From: JANXVY01 sp034408685
GTDB lineage: Bacteria > Pseudomonadota > Alphaproteobacteria > Rhizobiales > Hyphomicrobiaceae
Assembly (NCBI GenBank): GCA_034408685.1
Contig: JAWXCP010000008.1
Span: forward strand, 1 to 19,142
DNA: 19,142 nucleotides
Reading direction: 5' to 3'
Both the position numbers and the translations under genes were made by a program. The notes beneath the pieces are model-generated. The model was not told the origin of the DNA and made no database searches. It saw only the letters and a program-made list of their open reading frames with translations. Positions 15,811 through 19,142 of this stretch are shown piece after piece (positions within the stretch are counted from its first letter, which is position 1; each line of letters starts with the position of its first letter).

Positions 15811-16446
15811 ATGAAGTCTAATGCGGTCAAGTCCTTCGAAGTGGACATCGATTGGGCAGCGGAAACGATCCTGCCGATGGAGTTCCGCGGGGAGACCTAT
15901 CAGCTCGAGGCTCGCGCTTACCAAGGCGCCATCGCTTCGGAGCAGGCTTTCGTGTTGATCAATCGCGGCAAGGGGGCCGACGCCGCGACGACGCCGATCG
16001 TGCGCGTGCATTCTGGCTGCATCACGGGCGACATCTTTCATTCGCTGAAGTGCGATTGCTATCCGCAGCTGCAGGCGGCGCTTGAGCACGTCGTGCACGC
16101 GCCGAACGGCGTGCTGATCTATCTGCCGTATCACGAGGGTCGGGGCATCGGCCTCGTCGACAAGATCCGCGCATACGCCTACCAGGATCAAGGCGTCGAC
16201 ACGGTCGATGCAAATATCAAGGTCGGCGCTCCGATCGACTCGCGCGAGTACGACCTTGCGGCCCACATCCTGTTCGACCTCGGCTTCCATGACATCCGGC
16301 TGCTGACCAACAATCCAGCCAAGATGGAAGCCCTCCGCGCTTTGGGCATCAAGGTGATCGAGCGCGTCGAGATCATCACGAAGCCGAACAAGTTCAATCT
16401 TCGCTACATCGAGACCAAGCGTCAGCGGATGGCCCACAAGTTTTGA
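15811..16446 (+). CDS. ribA: GTP cyclohydrolase II (stand-alone)
   Basis: First step of riboflavin synthesis: GTP to 2,5-diamino-6-ribosylamino-4-pyrimidinone phosphate, formate and pyrophosphate; cytoplasmic, zinc-dependent. 211 residues, full length against 196 in E. coli. The zinc ligands are Cys70, Cys81 and Cys83 (HSGC...CDC). Residues matching E. coli Tyr105, Asp126 and Arg128 are Tyr122, Asp143 and Arg145. LLTNNPAKMEAL (164-175) is the usual C-terminal motif. Two places are unusual: HSGC where most have HSEC, and LPYHEGR with one extra residue where most have RQEGR. The ATG at 15811 has GGAG 6 nt before it; a TTG at 15799 is in frame but lies over that site. It is not fused to ribB. 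It ends at a clear terminator. Confidence 0.93.
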   Translation: MKSNAVKSFEVDIDWAAETILPMEFRGETYQLEARAYQGAIASEQAFVLINRGKGADAATTPIVRVHSGCITGDIFHSLKCDCYPQLQAALEHVVHAPNGVLIYLPYHEGRGIGLVDKIRAYAYQDQGVDTVDANIKVGAPIDSREYDLAAHILFDLGFHDIRLLTNNPAKMEALRALGIKVIERVEIITKPNKFNLRYIETKRQRMAHKF

Positions 16447-16485
16447 TCGATTGCCGTCACGTAGCGCCGACAAATTACTATCGTT

Positions 16486-16519
16486 AAGCGGCTCTGGGCC
16501 ATCCCGGAGCCGCTTTTTT
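16486..16519 (+). terminator. Intrinsic terminator of ribA
   Basis: AAGCGGCTC (16486-16494) pairs with GAGCCGCTT (16507-16515), with GGG/CCC pairing inside the loop, followed by a run of six T (16514-16519). It lies 40 bp after the ribA stop. On the other strand no T-run follows, so it probably does not serve the convergent gene at 16542. Confidence 0.92.
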
Positions 16520-16541
16520 GTTGAGACACACAACTGATCGG

Positions 16542-17009
16542 TCAGCGTCCGAGCCAACCTGGCAACGGGAACTCCCGGATATCGATCTTGAGAGCGGCGA
16601 CACAGGCACGACGCTGTTCAATGAAGCTTTCGGTCAGCCCGTGCCAGTCCGCCGATACGGCGAGCCGTCGGCTCGAAAAATATTGGCCCGTAATCATGTG
16701 CGACAATGTCAGGGCCGCCTCGCCACACGTCGGGAAGCCTCGGCCGAACACGGCCGATCGCGACAAATCCCGAAGCTGCCGGCCGTTGTCGATCACATCT
16801 GGCCCGCTCATCCGCCACCAATAGTCGGTGAACGCTTTTTCTTCGTGCTTGGCGTAGACCAGCCAATTGTTACGGTAGTCGGCTTCGGTCAAATCGGATT
16901 CGTAGCCCGTTTCAGGTTCGAGCGCGATCGCGGTCAGGCCAACTTGTGCCGACGCGGTTTGTGTAAGCAAAATCGTCAACAACACCAGAACGGTCAGGGC
17001 GTGTCTCAT
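16542..17009 (-). CDS. Small secreted protein of unknown function
   Basis: 155 residues. A clear Sec signal peptide (1-21, hydrophobic LTVLVLLTILLTQ, cleavage after ASA) points to the periplasm. The mature part has many aromatic residues early (ESDLTEADYRNNWLVYAKHEE, TDYWWRM), then two Cys residues, in FPTCGEAAL and RRACVAAL, that could form a disulfide, and ends FPLPGWLGR. I do not recognise a family. The ATG at 17009 has GGAGGT 5 nt before it (17014-17019), so it is preferred over the in-frame GTG at 17015. It lies downstream of uvrD on the same strand with 184 bp between, and is convergent with ribA. Confidence 0.8.
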   Translation of the reverse strand: MRHALTVLVLLTILLTQTASAQVGLTAIALEPETGYESDLTEADYRNNWLVYAKHEEKAFTDYWWRMSGPDVIDNGRQLRDLSRSAVFGRGFPTCGEAALTLSHMITGQYFSSRRLAVSADWHGLTESFIEQRRACVAALKIDIREFPLPGWLGR

Positions 17010-17193
17010 GTCCACCTCCGGTTGCGAGTCGGAGAATCATGACACTCCCATGACAGCCTGAAAAGAGGGCGTGGAGCCAAATCGTCGCAGTGCGGTTAAC
17101 AGGACACGACGCGGCGTGTTGCTGAAAATTTTGGCACAGCGGCGCCCCCGCAAGTAGCACTTTGGGCGTCAAGTCGATGAAACAACGCGAATT

Positions 17194-19142
17194 TCAATGC
17201 CGCTCGACGAAGCTGTCGACGACATGCTTGCGGCCAGACTTCTCAAAATCGATCGTCAATTTGTTGCCCTCGACGGCCGCGATCGTGCCGTAGCCGAACT
17301 TGTCGTGGAACACGCGCTCGCCGGACGTGTAGGTCGAGCGAATTTCCGACGAGGCAACGAGTTGCCCCTCGATCGTCACCGGCGCACGCCGCTGGGCTGG
17401 CGCGGTTCCGCGAGCGGCCTTGGCGCGGGAATCGCGGTCGACGCCCGACCCGCTCGACGACGCACTGGCACCACGCCGGAACAGATCCTGTGGACCTGGG
17501 TCGTCGGGAGCGCCGTCGGCTGCTTTGCGCATCGCACGCTGCCAGCCGGGTGTGTCGTAGGTCGAGCGGAAGCCTCCCGTGACCGTGCGCGCGTCATCGT
17601 CCTCGAACCGCGAGCGGCCAAACGGGTTTGACATGCCGAAGTTGCGGTATGCGCCGCCGAACGGGCTTTTGGCTTCGATGACTGCGACGTGGTCTTCTGG
17701 TAGTTCGTCGACAAACCGCGATGGGATCGCCGACTGATAAAGCCCGCGATTGCGACGGTTCTGGGCGAACGAAATGATCGCGCGCTTTTTTGCCCGCGTC
17801 AGGCCGACGTAGGCCAACCGCCGCTCCTCCTCGAGCCCTTCGAGGCCGCTCTCATCGAGCGACCGCTGGTGCGGGAAGAGGCCTTCTTCGAAGCCCGGCA
17901 AAAACACGAGGTCGAATTCCAGGCCCTTGGCGGCGTGAAGCGTCATCAACGAAACGCGTTCGCCGTCGTCGGCGGCTTCGACGTCCATCACCAGCGACAC
18001 GTGTTCGAGGAAGCCCGACAGGCTCTCGAAGTCGTGCATGAAGCGCACGAGTTCTTTGAGGTTTTCCAGACGGCTCTGGGCTTGTGGCGACTTATCGGCC
18101 TGCCACATGGCCGTGTAGCCGCTCTCGTCCAGGATGAGTTCGGCGAGTTCGGTGTGGCGCATGGTTGGCATCAGTTGCCGCCAGCGCTCGAACCCTGCGA
18201 TCAGGTCGGCCAGACCACGGCGGGCCTTGCCGGTCATCTCCTCCGACTGCACGAGTTCGCGCGCGGCCTGATAGAGCGGGACCTGCCGGTCGCGTTGGAC
18301 ATCGTGCATGCGTTTCACCGCGCCGTCACCCAGGCCGCGCTTGGGCACGTTGACGATGCGTTCGAATTTCAGGTCGTTGGCCGGGTTCACCGTGACATCG
18401 AGATAGGCGATGGCGTCTTTGATTTCCTGGCGTTCGTAGAATTTCGGACCGCCGATCACCCGGTAGGGCAGGCCGGTGGTGACCAACCGGTCTTCGATCG
18501 CCCGCATCTGGAACGAAGCGCGGACCAGGATAGCGACCTCGTCGAGGTTCTTGCCCTGGCGGCGTTCGTCTTCGATGCGGTCAGTAATGCCGCGCGCTTC
18601 CTCGTCGTCGTCCCAGACGCCGCCGACGACGACTTTTTCGCCGAGCACGTCGTCGGTAAAGAGCGTCTTGCCCAGGCGGCCGGTGTTCTTTGCGATCAGC
18701 GCAGAAGCAGCGGCCAAGATGTGCCCGGTCGAGCGGTAGTTTCGCTCCAGCCGGATGACGATCGCGCCAGGGAAATCCTTGTCGAAGCGGAGGATGTTAT
18801 CGACCTCGGCGCCGCGCCAGCCATAGATCGACTGGTCGTCGTCGCCCACACAACACAGGTTGGCTGGGCTGCCGTCGGCGCGCTTTTGGGCCAGCAGGCG
18901 GAGCCAAAGGTACTGTGCGACGTTGGTGTCTTGATACTCGTCGACGAGTATGTAGCGGAAGCGGCGCTGATACTCGGCCAAGACGTCGGGATGCTCGCGA
19001 AACAGGCGGATATTTTCGACCAGCAAGTCGCCGAAGTCACAGGCGTTGAGCTCCTTCAGCCGCCGCTGATAGCTGGCGTAGAGCTTTTGACCACGCCCGC
19101 CAGCGAAAGCGTGCGATTCGCCAGCTGGCACCTGCTCTGGTG
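17194..19142 (-). CDS. uvrD: UvrD/PcrA-type ATP-dependent DNA helicase, partial at window edge
   Basis: 3'-5' superfamily 1A helicase of nucleotide-excision and mismatch repair. About 648 residues of the C-terminal part are seen; the N-terminus, including the Walker A motif, lies beyond 19142, where the frame stays open. Seen motifs in order: II (VDEYQDTN), III (VGDDDQSIYGWRGAE), IV (RLERNYRS), V (MTLHAAKGLEFD) and VI (RRLAYVGLTRAKKR). A Gly/Asn-rich tail (GGAYRNFGMSNPFG, STYDTPGWQRAM) links to a C-terminal Tudor-like domain with RVFHDKFGYGTIAAVEGNKLTIDFE, the RNA-polymerase-binding part in PcrA. Stop at 17194-17196. No terminator is evident after it. Confidence 0.96.
   Translation of the reverse strand, partial: PEQVPAGESHAFAGGRGQKLYASYQRRLKELNACDFGDLLVENIRLFREHPDVLAEYQRRFRYILVDEYQDTNVAQYLWLRLLAQKRADGSPANLCCVGDDDQSIYGWRGAEVDNILRFDKDFPGAIVIRLERNYRSTGHILAAASALIAKNTGRLGKTLFTDDVLGEKVVVGGVWDDDEEARGITDRIEDERRQGKNLDEVAILVRASFQMRAIEDRLVTTGLPYRVIGGPKFYERQEIKDAIAYLDVTVNPANDLKFERIVNVPKRGLGDGAVKRMHDVQRDRQVPLYQAARELVQSEEMTGKARRGLADLIAGFERWRQLMPTMRHTELAELILDESGYTAMWQADKSPQAQSRLENLKELVRFMHDFESLSGFLEHVSLVMDVEAADDGERVSLMTLHAAKGLEFDLVFLPGFEEGLFPHQRSLDESGLEGLEEERRLAYVGLTRAKKRAIISFAQNRRNRGLYQSAIPSRFVDELPEDHVAVIEAKSPFGGAYRNFGMSNPFGRSRFEDDDARTVTGGFRSTYDTPGWQRAMRKAADGAPDDPGPQDLFRRGASASSSGSGVDRDSRAKAARGTAPAQRRAPVTIEGQLVASSEIRSTYTSGERVFHDKFGYGTIAAVEGNKLTIDFEKSGRKHVVDSFVERH

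Overview
The window looks like chromosome from an alphaproteobacterium, probably of the order Hyphomicrobiales. The basis is high GC coding DNA, a phosphotransacetylase-fused NADP malic enzyme, and a UvrD helicase tail of the kind I associate with that order. This placement is an inference from protein character, not a database match.

Layout. Bases 1-175 are non-coding, with a perfect hairpin, a pair of degenerate 20-bp direct repeats resembling an insertion-sequence end, and a 7-bp tandem array. A minus-strand gene follows (176-1474) for a DUF937 protein with a Pro/Ala stalk and one membrane segment. A divergent intergenic region separates it from the central metabolic operon aceE-aceF-lpd-maeB (1776-10071, plus). 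This operon encodes a complete pyruvate dehydrogenase complex of the homodimeric-E1 type, with an E3 that carries its own lipoyl domain, plus an NADP malic enzyme. Together they would turn malate into pyruvate and then acetyl-CoA, a logical set for growth on C4-dicarboxylates.

From about 10072 to 13830 the DNA looks more accessory and, by eye, lower in GC. It holds a higB-higA toxin-antitoxin pair, a minus-strand patatin-like lipoprotein, and a tight three-gene plus-strand operon. That operon encodes a YqcI/YcgG-family protein (the family of the heme-dependent N-hydroxylase GntA), a DUF1989 urea-carboxylase-associated protein whose GTG start overlaps the preceding stop, and a SemiSWEET-type small transporter 2 bp further on. 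It is the best candidate here for an undescribed system: N-hydroxylation of a guanidine or amine compound, further processing, and transport.

The right part is more house-keeping: a minus-strand NhaD/CitMHS-type Na+/H+ antiporter (13830-15281), about 530 bp with no convincing gene, a stand-alone GTP cyclohydrolase II (ribA) ended by a clear intrinsic terminator, a small secreted protein of unknown function (minus), and the 3' part of uvrD/pcrA (minus), cut by the window's right edge.
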